This document shows positions 1 to 10,355 of a stretch of DNA of 64,000 nucleotides, in pieces. A program made the translations under genes and the position numbers. Numbering within the stretch: the stretch's first letter is position 1; each line of letters starts with the position of its first letter. Source of the DNA: Pseudomonadota bacterium (GTDB lineage Bacteria; Pseudomonadota; Gammaproteobacteria; Burkholderiales; Sulfuriferulaceae). Location: NCBI GenBank assembly GCA_021795395.1, contig JAJYPN010000003.1:54252-118251 (forward strand). Reading direction: 5' to 3'. The notes beneath the pieces were generated by a model. That model saw only the letters and a program-made list of their open reading frames with translations, was not told where the DNA came from and ran no database searches.

Positions 1-206
1 TATTGCTCGTAGTAATGGGCATAGATCAAATGGCGCAGATCGCGCCACGCCGGCTGAACTGAAGGTTTGAGAGCCCGAGGTTACCGTTCGGCTCCGTTTC
101 CGGATTTCGATCAGATAGCGGGATCGGGTGCCATCCTTATGCATAATTATTTGAGCGGATCACGAGTTTGCCTTGGGTCCGTTGACATTCAATGACAGGA
201 ATCAGT
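1..206. other. Left edge, no confident gene
   Basis: No complete gene is visible before hslV. The minus strand of roughly 1-79 is open and reads ...AWRDLRHLIYAHYYEQ toward the window edge, but it has no start codon after the upstream stop, so it may be chance or a fragment. The usual neighbour xerC is not recognisable. The stretch presumably holds the hslVU promoter, but no convincing -35/-10 pair was identified. Confidence 0.4.
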
Positions 207-752
207 ATGGAGCAATATCGAGGTACAACTATACTTTCAGTAAGGCGCGGCAAGCAGGTAGCGCTGGGAGGAGACGGTCAGGTCACGCTCGGCAATGTCG
301 TGATCAAAAGTACTGCGCGCAAGATCCGTCGTATTTATCAGGACCAGATATTGGCCGGCTTTGCCGGCGGTACGGCCGACGCGTTCACCCTGTTCGAGCG
401 CTTCGAGGAGAAGCTGGAAAAACATCAGGGAAATTTGCTGCGATCGGCGGTCGAATTGGCCAAGGATTGGCGCACTGACCGAATGTTGCGACGTCTTGAA
501 GCGATGCTGGCGGTAGCCGATCGCGAACATTCGCTGGTCATAACCGGTAACGGCGATGTGCTCGAACCCGAATTCGGTATCGTAGCCATAGGCAGCGGCG
601 GCGCGTATGCCCAATCCGCAGCGAAGGCCTTGCTGGACAATACCGAACTGTCGCCGGAGGAAATCGTCGCCAAATCGTTGGCGATTGCCGGAGATATCTG
701 CATTTATACCAATCAAAATCATTTAATCGAAGTTTTGGGGCCTCAGGAATGA
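207..752 (+). CDS. hslV: ATP-dependent protease subunit HslV (ClpQ)
   Basis: HslV is the peptidase of the cytoplasmic HslUV (ClpYQ) complex, a two-ring threonine protease fed by the HslU unfoldase. The protein starts [15 protein letters not shown]; the TT after Gly is the expected N-terminal catalytic threonine exposed on processing. The [26 protein letters not shown] and [12 protein letters not shown] blocks are typical of the family, and 181 residues is the normal length. An in-frame ATG at 192 exists, but the start at 207 has AGGA at 197-200 and matches betaproteobacterial homologues. The stop codon overlaps the hslU start (ATGA), so the pair is translationally coupled. Confidence 0.97.
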   Translation: MEQYRGTTILSVRRGKQVALGGDGQVTLGNVVIKSTARKIRRIYQDQILAGFAGGTADAFTLFERFEEKLEKHQGNLLRSAVELAKDWRTDRMLRRLEAMLAVADREHSLVITGNGDVLEPEFGIVAIGSGGAYAQSAAKALLDNTELSPEEIVAKSLAIAGDICIYTNQNHLIEVLGPQE

Positions 753-2110
753 CTTTGGAAAATAATATGGCGTCTTTGACTCCGCAGGAAATCGTCCAGG
801 AACTGGACAAGCACATTATCGGGCAAAATGCCGCCAAACGCGCCGTCGCTATCGCCTTGCGCAACCGCTGGCGTCGCAGCCGGGTCGCAATACCGTTACG
901 GCACGAAATAACGCCCAAAAACATACTCATGATCGGTCCGACCGGCGTGGGCAAGACGGAAATTGCGCGCAGGCTGGCAAAACTGGCCAATGCGCCGTTT
1001 ATCAAAGTCGAGGCGACCAAATTTACCGAAGTCGGTTACGTCGGGCGGGATGTGGATTCGATCATACGCGATCTGATGGAAATCTCGATCAAGGAATTAC
1101 GCGAGCACGATATGATCAAGGTCAAGCATCAGGCCGAAGAGGCGGCGGAAGAGCGCATGCTGGACGTATTGCTGCCGCCGGCACGCGATGTATCGTCGGC
1201 GCTCGATATCGAATCCGGAGTTAAAGCCGACGACAGCACTACGCGGCAGAAATTTCGCAAAATGTTGCGCGAAGGCCGGATCGACGACAAGATGATCGAA
1301 ATCGAAGTGGCGGGCGTGCACGGTGGAGCGCAGATCTTTGCGCCGCAGGGCATGGAAGATTTTACCAGCCAGATTCAGGATATGTTTCAGAACATGGCCA
1401 GCCGTTCGCGTAAAACCCGTAAGCTTACTGTTGCCGAAGCCAGAAAACTGCTGGCGGAAGAAGAAGCGGCATTGCTTGTAAACGAAGAGGATATCAAGTT
1501 GCGCGCATTGCTCAACGTCGAGCAGAACGGTATCGTGTTTCTCGATGAAATCGATAAAATCACCAGCCGTAACCAGACCGGCAGCGGCGAAGTATCGAGA
1601 CAGGGCGTACAACGGGATTTGCTGCCGCTGGTCGAGGGTACGACCGTGACCACCAAATACGGCATGGTCAAAACCGATCATATCCTGTTCATCGCCAGCG
1701 GCGCATTCCATCTCGCCAAGCCATCGGACCTGATTCCCGAATTGCAAGGCCGCTTCCCCATCCGGGTTGAACTGACTTCCTTGTCGGTGGCTGATTTCGA
1801 AGGCATTCTCACTGGCACCGATGCGTGTTTAACGCGGCAGTACCAGGCGTTGCTGGCTACCGAAGGCGTGAAGCTGGATTTTGCCGCAGACGGCATCCAT
1901 CGCCTGGCTGAAATCGCTTTTCAGGTGAACGAACGGACCGAAAACATCGGCGCACGCCGCCTGCATACGGTGATGGAACGTTTGCTTGATGACGTGTCCT
2001 TTAACGCATCGCGGCAAAACGAGCAGGATGTGCATATCGACGCCGCATTTGTCGATATGCGGCTGGCGACGCTGGCGGTGAGCGAGGATCTGGCGCGGTA
2101 TGTTTTGTGA
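749..2110 (+). CDS. hslU: ATP-dependent protease ATPase subunit HslU (ClpY)
   Basis: HslU is the AAA+ unfoldase that recognises, unfolds and threads substrates into HslV. Visible motifs are the N-terminal [10 protein letters not shown] block, Walker [10 protein letters not shown] (about residues 57-65), the pore loop region GYVGRDV, a long I-domain insertion, Walker [11 protein letters not shown], the sensor region around GRFPIRVEL and a C-terminal LARYVL tail, which in HslU docks into HslV. Length is 453 residues, about ten more than usual, so translation may really begin at the ATG at 767 ([10 protein letters not shown]). The first ATG overlaps the hslV stop. Confidence 0.97.
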   Translation: MTLENNMASLTPQEIVQELDKHIIGQNAAKRAVAIALRNRWRRSRVAIPLRHEITPKNILMIGPTGVGKTEIARRLAKLANAPFIKVEATKFTEVGYVGRDVDSIIRDLMEISIKELREHDMIKVKHQAEEAAEERMLDVLLPPARDVSSALDIESGVKADDSTTRQKFRKMLREGRIDDKMIEIEVAGVHGGAQIFAPQGMEDFTSQIQDMFQNMASRSRKTRKLTVAEARKLLAEEEAALLVNEEDIKLRALLNVEQNGIVFLDEIDKITSRNQTGSGEVSRQGVQRDLLPLVEGTTVTTKYGMVKTDHILFIASGAFHLAKPSDLIPELQGRFPIRVELTSLSVADFEGILTGTDACLTRQYQALLATEGVKLDFAADGIHRLAEIAFQVNERTENIGARRLHTVMERLLDDVSFNASRQNEQDVHIDAAFVDMRLATLAVSEDLARYVL

Positions 2111-2191
2111 GCGGGGGAGTCGGGAGCTAGTTCGTTGACTGTCCAGCCTTGCTGCGTTGGTACGCAGATGGCGGGGTACCGTGCTCTTTGA

Positions 2192-2375
2192 TTATCGTGT
2201 TGGCTTAACCCCGCCCTTACGTTTTATACCAAAGCCGACACGAAAAATATCGGGCATATTAATACGATTATCTTCCGTGCGATAAAGAACGGCAAGTTCC
2301 ACTAAATCATCAATTAATGCCTGAATATCGCCCTTGCGATTAGCGGTCAAGTAAAATTCTATAAAACGCAAATAT
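2192..2375 (-). pseudogene. Decayed C-terminal fragment of an unidentified protein
   Basis: The hslU-ttcA gap (2111-2494) is AT-rich. On the minus strand it holds an open stretch of about 60 codons ending at a TAA at 2192-2194. It reads like natural protein: FIEFYLTANRKGDIQALIDD, then RINMPDIFRVGFGIKRKGG, ending VKPTR. There is no ATG start and no ribosome site, and a stop lies just upstream, so I read it as the remaining tail of a larger gene. The family is not recognised with certainty. I see nothing in the rest of the gap. Confidence 0.45.
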
Positions 2376-2494
2376 TAGTAAATTGCTAAAATTGTTTGAT
2401 TTCATTATACATTCAAATACTCTGTTGCGGATGTAACTGATTAATTGCTTGATGTTATATTAAAGAGTTAATTTGGTTGGTTGCAAAATTTCTG

Positions 2495-3247
2495 TTAAAT
2501 CTGCGGTGCGGTTGAACTCATGAGCGGGCGCATTGCAGTCAGCATGCTGGCGAATAATTTAGGCTGCGATTTTTCCTGTTCGGCGAGCAGGCGTTTGATG
2601 TTTTGACGCTGCATGGGCATGGCGAAACACGCCGGACAGTTTTCCTGTACTATGGGTAAGTTCGCGTGTCTGGCGAAGTCGGCGGTTTGCCGTTCGCGCG
2701 CGTAAACCAGAGGACGGATAACACGCACGTCGCCGGCATCGTTGGTGTAGTGCGCCTGCATGGTGCGCAGTTTGCCGCCAAAAAACAGCGACATCATGAA
2801 CGTTTCTGCCAGGTCGTCGAGATGCTGCGCCAGTGCCAGCACGTTATAGCGGTTTTCCCGCGCAACCCGATACAGGATACCGCGCCGCATGCGTGAGCAA
2901 TAGGCGCAGAACGAATCGCCGTCCATTTTCGTTCGGGCGGATTCGAGTATCGGCTGGCTTTCGTAAAAGTACGGAACATTCAGCGCGGCGAGGTACGGTT
3001 TCAGGACGCCGGGATCGTAATCCGGCGATTGGGGATCGACGGTACAGCCAGCCAGTTCAAATTTTACTGGCGCTCGTTTTTGCAAATCCAGCAGGATATG
3101 CAGGAGCGAGAGTGAGTCCTTGCCTCCCGAAATTCCCAATAAAATGCGGTCGCCATCGCGTATCATGTCGAAGTCCGCTATCGCGCGTCCGCTTGCCGAG
3201 AGCAGGGAACGCGGCGGCTTTACGGTCAGTCCCTGGTCAGCGTTCAT
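2495..3247 (-). CDS. ttcA: tRNA 2-thiocytidine synthetase TtcA
   Basis: TtcA thiolates cytidine 32 in certain tRNAs using ATP and an iron-sulfur cluster. The PP-loop motif SGGKDS (about residues 40-45) binds ATP. The Cys pairs CAYC and CPAC, the first followed by SRMRRG, fit the TtcA cluster and active-site pattern. The HLDDLAETFMMSLFFGGKL block is characteristic. At 250 residues it is shorter than enterobacterial TtcA but close to compact versions. The start overlaps the msbA stop (ATGA at 3244-3247), so both genes are probably co-transcribed. Confidence 0.93.
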   Translation of the reverse strand: MNADQGLTVKPPRSLLSASGRAIADFDMIRDGDRILLGISGGKDSLSLLHILLDLQKRAPVKFELAGCTVDPQSPDYDPGVLKPYLAALNVPYFYESQPILESARTKMDGDSFCAYCSRMRRGILYRVARENRYNVLALAQHLDDLAETFMMSLFFGGKLRTMQAHYTNDAGDVRVIRPLVYARERQTADFARHANLPIVQENCPACFAMPMQRQNIKRLLAEQEKSQPKLFASMLTAMRPLMSSTAPQI

Positions 3248-4965
3248 GCTTGAAACTGCATACGGTGCAATTGGGCATAGATGCCCTTATGCGCGAGCAG
3301 TTCGGCGTGGTTGCCGATTTCGACGATGCGGCCTTGCTGCAGGACGGCGATGCGATCGGCATTTTCTATGGTCGAAAGCCGGTGGGCGATGACCAGCGTG
3401 GTGCGGCCCCGCATCAGGGTTTCCAGCGCGGCCTGTACGTGTCGTTCGGATTCGCTGTCAAGCGCCGAAGTCGCTTCGTCGAGAATCAATACCGGCGCAT
3501 TTTTGAGCAAGGCACGGGCAATCGCGATGCGCTGGCGCTGTCCGCCGGACAGCTTGACGCCGTTTTCGCCCACACGGGTTTGCAGTCCTTGCGGCTGCTC
3601 GCGGATAAATTCCATCGCGTGCGCCGCTTCCGCCGCCTGGATAATCTCGTTTTCAGACGCGCCGCTTTGCTGGCCGTAGGCGATATTGGCGGCAATGGTA
3701 TCGTTAAACAAAATCACATCCTGCGATACCAGCGCGATATTGGCGCGCAGCGATTCCAGCGTTATATCGACAATATCATGCCCGTCGAGCAGAATTTGCC
3801 CGGAGTATTCGGTGTAAAAGCGCGGCAGTAAATTGACCAGGCTGGTTTTTCCGCTGCCGGATGCGCCGACCAGCGCTAGCGTTTCGCCGGGTTGGATATC
3901 GAGGTCGATGTGCTTCAATGCGGGAACGGGTTTTTCCGGATAATGCAGGGTTACGTCGCAATAGCGGATAGCGCCGTGCGCCCGCTGTAAACGAATAACG
4001 CCGCGATCGGCTTCGGTTTCGCCGTCGATGACGTCGAACACCACCTCGGCGGCTGCCAGACCGCGTTGCAAGGGTTCGTTGATGCCGGTCAGGCGTTTGA
4101 CCGGGCCGAATATCATCAACATCGCAATCATGTACGAGACGAAGCCGCCGACGGTCAGTTCGCCATGCAATGCCTGTTGCGTGGCGATATACACGACGAG
4201 TGCGACACCGCACGCCGCTACCAGTTGGACGACCGGACCGTTGGCGGCCGCCGCGGTGACGCCTTTCATGAAATAACGCCGCGCGTCGTTGACGGCGCTG
4301 CCGAAACGTTGCAGTTCGTAACGCTGTCCGCCGAATACTTTAACGACTTTATGCGCGCCGACGGATTCTTCCACCACGTGCGCGATATCGCCCAGATTCT
4401 GCTGCGCCTGGCGATTGATCAGGCGCAGGCGATGGCTGACCTTGCGGATGATCAGCACGGCGATGGGCGCGATGGCGATGATGACCAGCGTCAGTTTCCA
4501 GTTCAGCCACAATAGCCACGCCAGCAGCCCGACGATGGTCAAGGTATCGCGCACCAGCAGCGTCACCGCGCTGGTAGCGGATTGCGTCACCTGGGTGACG
4601 TTGAAGACGATGTGAGCGATCAGCGTTCCGGTCGAGCTGTTGTCGTAATAGCGGGTTGGCATGGCGATGAGCTTGTCGAACATCGCCGAGCGCAGATCCA
4701 TCACCAGCCGGCTGCCTATCCAGTTCATGCCGTAAGTGCTGGCGAAATCCGCCATGCCGCGAACGAAAAACAGCGCTATCATCAATAATGGAATGATGCG
4801 GATAAAAACCGGGTCTTTATGGACGAAACTGCCGTCGAGCAGCGGCTTGAAAATAGCGGGCACGGCCGGTTCGGCGGCGGCCGTAACCGCCATCGCCAGC
4901 AGCGAGCCGGTAAACGTACGCCAATAGGGCCGCACGTGGTGCAACAGACGAAAATACAGCGCCAT
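3244..4965 (-). CDS. msbA: Lipid A export ABC transporter MsbA
   Basis: MsbA is a homodimeric inner-membrane half-transporter that flips lipid A-core from the inner to the outer leaflet. The N-terminal half has about six membrane spans beginning LYFRLLHHVRPYWRTF. The C-terminal nucleotide-binding domain has Walker A GASGSGKTS, signature LSGGQRQRIAIARA, Walker B VLILDEATSALDSESE and the switch histidine in VIAHRLST. The frame stays open up to an ATG at 5088, which would add 41 residues and overlap the upstream reductase gene; I prefer the ATG at 4965 because MsbA similarity begins there, though neither start has a strong ribosome site. A type-I exporter of other lipids is less likely. Confidence 0.92.
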   Translation of the reverse strand: MALYFRLLHHVRPYWRTFTGSLLAMAVTAAAEPAVPAIFKPLLDGSFVHKDPVFIRIIPLLMIALFFVRGMADFASTYGMNWIGSRLVMDLRSAMFDKLIAMPTRYYDNSSTGTLIAHIVFNVTQVTQSATSAVTLLVRDTLTIVGLLAWLLWLNWKLTLVIIAIAPIAVLIIRKVSHRLRLINRQAQQNLGDIAHVVEESVGAHKVVKVFGGQRYELQRFGSAVNDARRYFMKGVTAAAANGPVVQLVAACGVALVVYIATQQALHGELTVGGFVSYMIAMLMIFGPVKRLTGINEPLQRGLAAAEVVFDVIDGETEADRGVIRLQRAHGAIRYCDVTLHYPEKPVPALKHIDLDIQPGETLALVGASGSGKTSLVNLLPRFYTEYSGQILLDGHDIVDITLESLRANIALVSQDVILFNDTIAANIAYGQQSGASENEIIQAAEAAHAMEFIREQPQGLQTRVGENGVKLSGGQRQRIAIARALLKNAPVLILDEATSALDSESERHVQAALETLMRGRTTLVIAHRLSTIENADRIAVLQQGRIVEIGNHAELLAHKGIYAQLHRMQFQA

Positions 4966-5054
4966 GCCCGCGTGTCGGACCGGAACAGATTCATCGGCGC
5001 CGACTTGGATATCGCTGTCGGCGGTGTCCCGAGGTCCGATTCGGGTGGTTGCGG

Positions 5055-6440
5055 TCACGCGCCGAATACCTGTTCGCTCAGGCCCCATTTGGCGGCCAGG
5101 GTTTCCGCGGCGTTCTGAATTTCTTCGCTGCGCGCCGGATGATTGTAAAAACTGCCGGCAAAACGCGCCAGAGCATCGTCGCGCCCGAATTGTTGGGCGA
5201 TGCTGTGGATGATTTCCCCGGCTTCGGCACCGACTACTTCCGCTCCGAGCAAGTCGCCGTTGTCCATATCGGCGATCAGCCGTACGAAACCCGCGGTATC
5301 GTCCTGCCCCAATGCGCGCGGATTGCTGTCGAATGCGGCGAAACCGGTTGCCGCTTCGAGACCGGCATCTTCCGCATCGTCCTCATTGATGCCGATACGG
5401 CCCATTTCCACAGCCGAATAGACTAATTCCGGCACCGCCGCAGGAGTTTGCTTGCGCGAACCGGGTTGGAGGATATTGGCAACGGCGATCGCCGCATCGG
5501 CCAGCGCCTGATTTGCGGTCATGCGCGGATTTGCCACATCGCCTATGGCGTAAATGTGGTGTGCAGCGGTTTGCAGGTGAGCATTTACTTGCACGAAACC
5601 CGTTTCGTCAAGCGTTACTCCGGCTCGTTCGGGGTAGAGACCTGCGGTATGCGGCAAGCGGCCGGAACCCAGCAAAACCCAGTGCGCCTTTATGCTGGAA
5701 CCATCGGCAAAACCGAGCTCCACACCGTCTTCCCGTACTTCGACACGGTTAGCGCGTTCATGCATGCTTATTCCAGCCTGTTTGAGCGCTGTATGCAACA
5801 CCTTGAGCGCGGGAGATGAAAACCCGCTATTGGACAGCGGTTTGTTGCGGGCAAGCCACATTACTTCGCAGCCGAGCTGACCGAGTATGAATGCGAATTC
5901 ACTGCCGATGACTCCGCTGCCGATGATGGCGACTTTTCTTCCGGCGGGGACCGGCTGATTGAATAAATCGTCTGTCGTTAATATTCGTCCCGGTACCAAT
6001 TGATATTCCTGCGGTATGTATGGACTGGACCCGGTCGCAATGATGATATGTCCGGCGCTGAGGTGAGTACCGCCGATGTCGAGGGTGTGAGCATCGATAA
6101 ATGAGGCTGTGCCTTGAAATGCGCTGATACCCAATCGTTTCATGTAATCGGTATAGCTGTCGCGCACCTTTTCCACTACTTCATGTTGATGCGTCCAGAC
6201 CTGGTCCAGATTCGCATGCAATTGGCCGAGCACGCCTCGTTCTGCATAATGACGATTGTTTGCTATTAATCTGGCCGTGTGGTGCCAGTCCTTTTTGGGC
6301 ACGCAGCCTCGATTCAGGCAACATCCGCCCCACGCTCCAGCTTCTGCGATGGCGACATTCAGACCGCGCAGGGAGGCAAGCACTGCAGCGCGATAGCCGC
6401 CCGGACCAGAGCCGATAACGATAAGATCAAACGATTGCAT
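5055..6440 (-). CDS. Dihydrolipoamide dehydrogenase-like flavin disulfide reductase
   Basis: Class I pyridine nucleotide-disulfide oxidoreductase of 461 residues. The N-terminal FAD site is IGSGPGGYRAA and the redox-active disulfide is in CLNRGCVPKK (CX4C), preceded by an additional Cys. A second nucleotide-binding fold has IGSGVIGSEFAF, the FAD-contacting block is YAIGDVANPRMTANQA, and the C-terminal dimerisation domain carries the His-Glu pair in NHPARSEE. It is not next to pyruvate or oxoglutarate dehydrogenase genes, so its electron acceptor (lipoate, glutathione or another disulfide) is unknown. AAGGAAG precedes the ATG. Confidence 0.85.
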   Translation of the reverse strand: MQSFDLIVIGSGPGGYRAAVLASLRGLNVAIAEAGAWGGCCLNRGCVPKKDWHHTARLIANNRHYAERGVLGQLHANLDQVWTHQHEVVEKVRDSYTDYMKRLGISAFQGTASFIDAHTLDIGGTHLSAGHIIIATGSSPYIPQEYQLVPGRILTTDDLFNQPVPAGRKVAIIGSGVIGSEFAFILGQLGCEVMWLARNKPLSNSGFSSPALKVLHTALKQAGISMHERANRVEVREDGVELGFADGSSIKAHWVLLGSGRLPHTAGLYPERAGVTLDETGFVQVNAHLQTAAHHIYAIGDVANPRMTANQALADAAIAVANILQPGSRKQTPAAVPELVYSAVEMGRIGINEDDAEDAGLEAATGFAAFDSNPRALGQDDTAGFVRLIADMDNGDLLGAEVVGAEAGEIIHSIAQQFGRDDALARFAGSFYNHPARSEEIQNAAETLAAKWGLSEQVFGA

Positions 6441-6678
6441 GACACTTCCTTATTTTCCAAAACATAGAGAAATCCTCCCTTGGACACTGGTATGAATGAT
6501 GTCCCTGCACTCTTTCCTGCGGCATAAAGGTGGCTGTAAATCGTAATTGTACGGGAATTGACGCACAATATCAGGAGCCGCTGAACGGGCCATCGATATC
6601 TTGCCTGTTATCAAACGCTTGCTGAAGCGTACCGTCAGGGTTTCGCCGATAGTCGCTGCGCGAGAACAGGTCAAATAA

Positions 6679-7683
6679 TCAGGTCTGCTGTTTTTCCCAC
6701 TGCTGCCATAATCCCGCTGCCGTCAGCACGATGACCGGACCGATTATCAAGCCGATCAGGCCGAATACTTCTACCCCGCCTAAAATACTCAATAAGGCGA
6801 TCATGAAAGGCGTGTGGGTTTTGGCGCCGGTTAAACGCGGTTTGATAAAAAAATCGGCGCTCAGGGTGATCATATGACTTAGAACCAGCACGCTGATGGC
6901 GGCTATCCAGTGTTGGCCGGCCAGCATGACTGCCGAGGCGATGATGATTACGATACTCGATCCCATCGGTACCGAGGATAATATGGCGACGGCTATCGTC
7001 CATACCGGCCATGAAGGCACATGCGCAAACGCCATGATGACCCCAACCAGAATGCCGTCGAACAAGGCCCCCCCCAATACGCCCAACACAACGGAGCGTA
7101 TGGCTTGCGCCGCAATCGCCAGCAAGGATAGCGTGAATTTCTCGTCGCCGCTGGACCAGAGGATGATACGCTCGACCGCTTCGCCCAAGGTGAGATGATG
7201 GCGGGAAACGGCGTCGGCCACCAATAAAGCGATGCCGATATGCGCCAGAAGTATCCATATCTGATGCGCGTAGGCTTTCAGCACACTGGCGTTATTGGAG
7301 GCAAAACCAGCCAGTTTTTCCGATGTCAGAGGCGCCGATAACGCCGTTGCCGCATGTGCGGTCAGCCATGAACCTATTATGGGTATTCCGGATATCATCG
7401 CCAGTATGGAACTCGATGTGGGAGGGTGCCTGAGCAGGTTTATCATTGCCGGAACTGCCGTTTCAACGATCATCCAGATCGGCAGCGCCAACAGTACGGT
7501 CCAGAACAAGGTATGTATCCAAGCCGCTACCCGTGGGGAAAATCCGCGTCGTTCCAGGTTTATCTGGTACGGCATGCCGGCAATGGACATGCAAACTCCC
7601 GCAATTATCGGGACGGCAAACGGAGACAATACATAAGTAGCTAATAAACCTATTATGATTATCAAGGATTTTTTGGAGGTCAT
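6679..7683 (-). CDS. AI-2E family transporter (PerM-like)
   Basis: Polytopic inner-membrane protein of 334 residues with about eight hydrophobic segments. Family features include the YVLSPFAVPIIAG start, the LPIWMIVETAVPAM segment, the central GVLGGALFDGILVG loop and a C-terminal IGLIIGPVIVLTAAGLW. Members are called AI-2E transporters after TqsA, but most have unknown substrates, and other members act as sodium/proton antiporters. It lies upstream of the reductase gene with a gap of about 240 bases that holds no credible gene. Confidence 0.85.
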   Translation of the reverse strand: MTSKKSLIIIIGLLATYVLSPFAVPIIAGVCMSIAGMPYQINLERRGFSPRVAAWIHTLFWTVLLALPIWMIVETAVPAMINLLRHPPTSSSILAMISGIPIIGSWLTAHAATALSAPLTSEKLAGFASNNASVLKAYAHQIWILLAHIGIALLVADAVSRHHLTLGEAVERIILWSSGDEKFTLSLLAIAAQAIRSVVLGVLGGALFDGILVGVIMAFAHVPSWPVWTIAVAILSSVPMGSSIVIIIASAVMLAGQHWIAAISVLVLSHMITLSADFFIKPRLTGAKTHTPFMIALLSILGGVEVFGLIGLIIGPVIVLTAAGLWQQWEKQQT

Positions 7684-7746
7684 GAGAGCCTGCGCGAATT
7701 ATGACGCGAATAACGCAAATGGAAACGGAACGGCATGTTTAAAAAT

Positions 7747-7902
7747 TCAGCGATCCTTTAAATCGGATTTGTTTAGGGATTCCTTTTTATCGACCCTGGT
7801 CGAGGAAGCTTTCGATTGCCGATAAACGATAAAGAGGGCAATGACTATCGAAGCGAGGGCGATTACTATCAAGCCGTATGCAATATCTCCCATGATATTC
7901 AT
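7747..7902 (-). CDS. Small single-span membrane protein
   Basis: A 51-residue protein starting MNIMGDIAYG, with one membrane span (GLIVIALASIVIALFIVY) and a charged, Lys-rich cytoplasmic tail ending NKSDLKDR. GAGGAA lies upstream of the ATG at 7902, which supports this start. The frame continues upstream to 8043, but that extension runs into the groEL terminator and looks non-coding. No family is recognised. Confidence 0.6.
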   Translation of the reverse strand: MNIMGDIAYGLIVIALASIVIALFIVYRQSKASSTRVDKKESLNKSDLKDR

Positions 7903-8025
7903 TGATGATATTCCTCGATAACGCTGCCTGGCGCAATGAAGGCAATATAACACGTTAAGATAGTATGCGGGTATCGCAGCGTTTTCGGCTGATTGCCGGT
8001 GAAAAATAATCATCGACCGCGAGGC

Positions 8026-8055
8026 AATAAAAAACCCCGTCATACAGACGGGGTT
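8026..8055 (-). terminator. Rho-independent terminator of groESL
   Basis: In the minus-strand transcript AACCCCGTC pairs with GACGGGGTT across a TGTAT loop and is followed by a run of U residues. It lies about 40 bases past the groEL stop. Confidence 0.9.
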
Positions 8056-8093
8056 CCGGTATTGCCGGGTCTACGCAAAGGCGTATCGCTTGA

Positions 8094-9746
<1,653 letters not shown>

Positions 9747-9814
9747 TCACTCCTGGTAGGATAATTCAATAGTCTGGTTCAAGGTTTCATTCTTGAATTT
9801 TAAAAAGTGGGCGG

Positions 9815-10102
9815 TCAAACGAGAATACCCATGATGTCTTCTTCGCGCATGACCAATACGTCTTCGCCTTCGACCTTGACAGTCTGGCCGGCATATTTGC
9901 CGAACAATACACGGTCGCCGACTTTTACATCCAGTGGACGCGCTTTACCATCGTCACCGATCTTGCCGTTACCGACAGCCAGCACTTCGCCCTGATCGGG
10001 TTTTTCGGTAGCGCTATCGGGAATTACTATGCCGGAAGCGGTTTTGCGTTCTTCTTCCATGCGTTTAACGATGATACGGTCGTGCAGAGGACGAATTTTC
10101 AT
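9815..10102 (-). CDS. groES: Co-chaperonin GroES (10 kDa)
   Basis: GroES is the heptameric lid of the GroEL chamber. It begins [20 protein letters not shown] and contains the mobile loop with TASGIVIP, which docks on GroEL, plus the [10 protein letters not shown] and [12 protein letters not shown] blocks. Its 95 residues are the normal length. The frame is open up to 10159, but the ATG at 10102 has AGGAG at good spacing and matches the family start. Confidence 0.98.
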   Translation of the reverse strand: MKIRPLHDRIIVKRMEEERKTASGIVIPDSATEKPDQGEVLAVGNGKIGDDGKARPLDVKVGDRVLFGKYAGQTVKVEGEDVLVMREEDIMGILV

Positions 10103-10185
10103 TACTGTTTCTCCTAAAAGTTTACGAATAAATGCGCAATAGCGTTTGCGCAGTGCCAAAAAAAGCCTTCAAGCCGGATGAATTC

Positions 10186-10210
10186 TAGCACTCTCCGCTT
10201 GCGAGTGCTA
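10186..10210 (-). promoter_or_regulatory. CIRCE operator (HrcA-binding)
   Basis: TAGCACTC, nine bases, GAGTGCTA: a perfect CIRCE inverted repeat with canonical spacing, about 85 bases upstream of groES. In bacteria with CIRCE the HrcA repressor binds it and releases it on heat shock. hrcA is not in the window. Confidence 0.95.
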
Positions 10211-10211
10211 A

Positions 10212-10240
10212 TAATGGGGATGACCTTGCTCTTTTTCAAG
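10212..10240 (-). promoter_or_regulatory. Sigma-32-type heat-shock promoter of groESL
   Basis: The minus strand reads CTTGAAA (10234-10240), about 14 bases, then CCCCATTA (10212-10219). This fits the RpoH consensus of CTTGAA followed by CCCCAT. The expected transcription start falls inside or beside the CIRCE element, so HrcA would block initiation directly. Confidence 0.85.
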
Positions 10241-10244
10241 AGGG

Positions 10245-10278
10245 CACATAAAAAAAAGCGGCCTCGCGGGCCGCTTTT
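10245..10278 (-). terminator. Rho-independent terminator of the porin gene
   Basis: AAAAGCGGCC (10254-10263) pairs with GGCCGCTTTT (10269-10278) across TCGCG. The minus-strand transcript continues into a run of U residues, so it mainly serves the upstream porin gene and insulates groESL. Confidence 0.9.
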
Positions 10279-10355
10279 GGCAGTCGATTTGATGTCAGGT
10301 TTCGTTTCTGTCGTCAGTCGTGTTGCCGTTGAGTTTTTTCAGGATCGCCCCGGCA

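Noticed and set aside
6450..6674. Minus-strand open frame of 74 codons between the AI-2E transporter and the reductase
   Set aside because: TTG start, no ribosome site, Arg/Cys-rich composition unlike neighbouring proteins.
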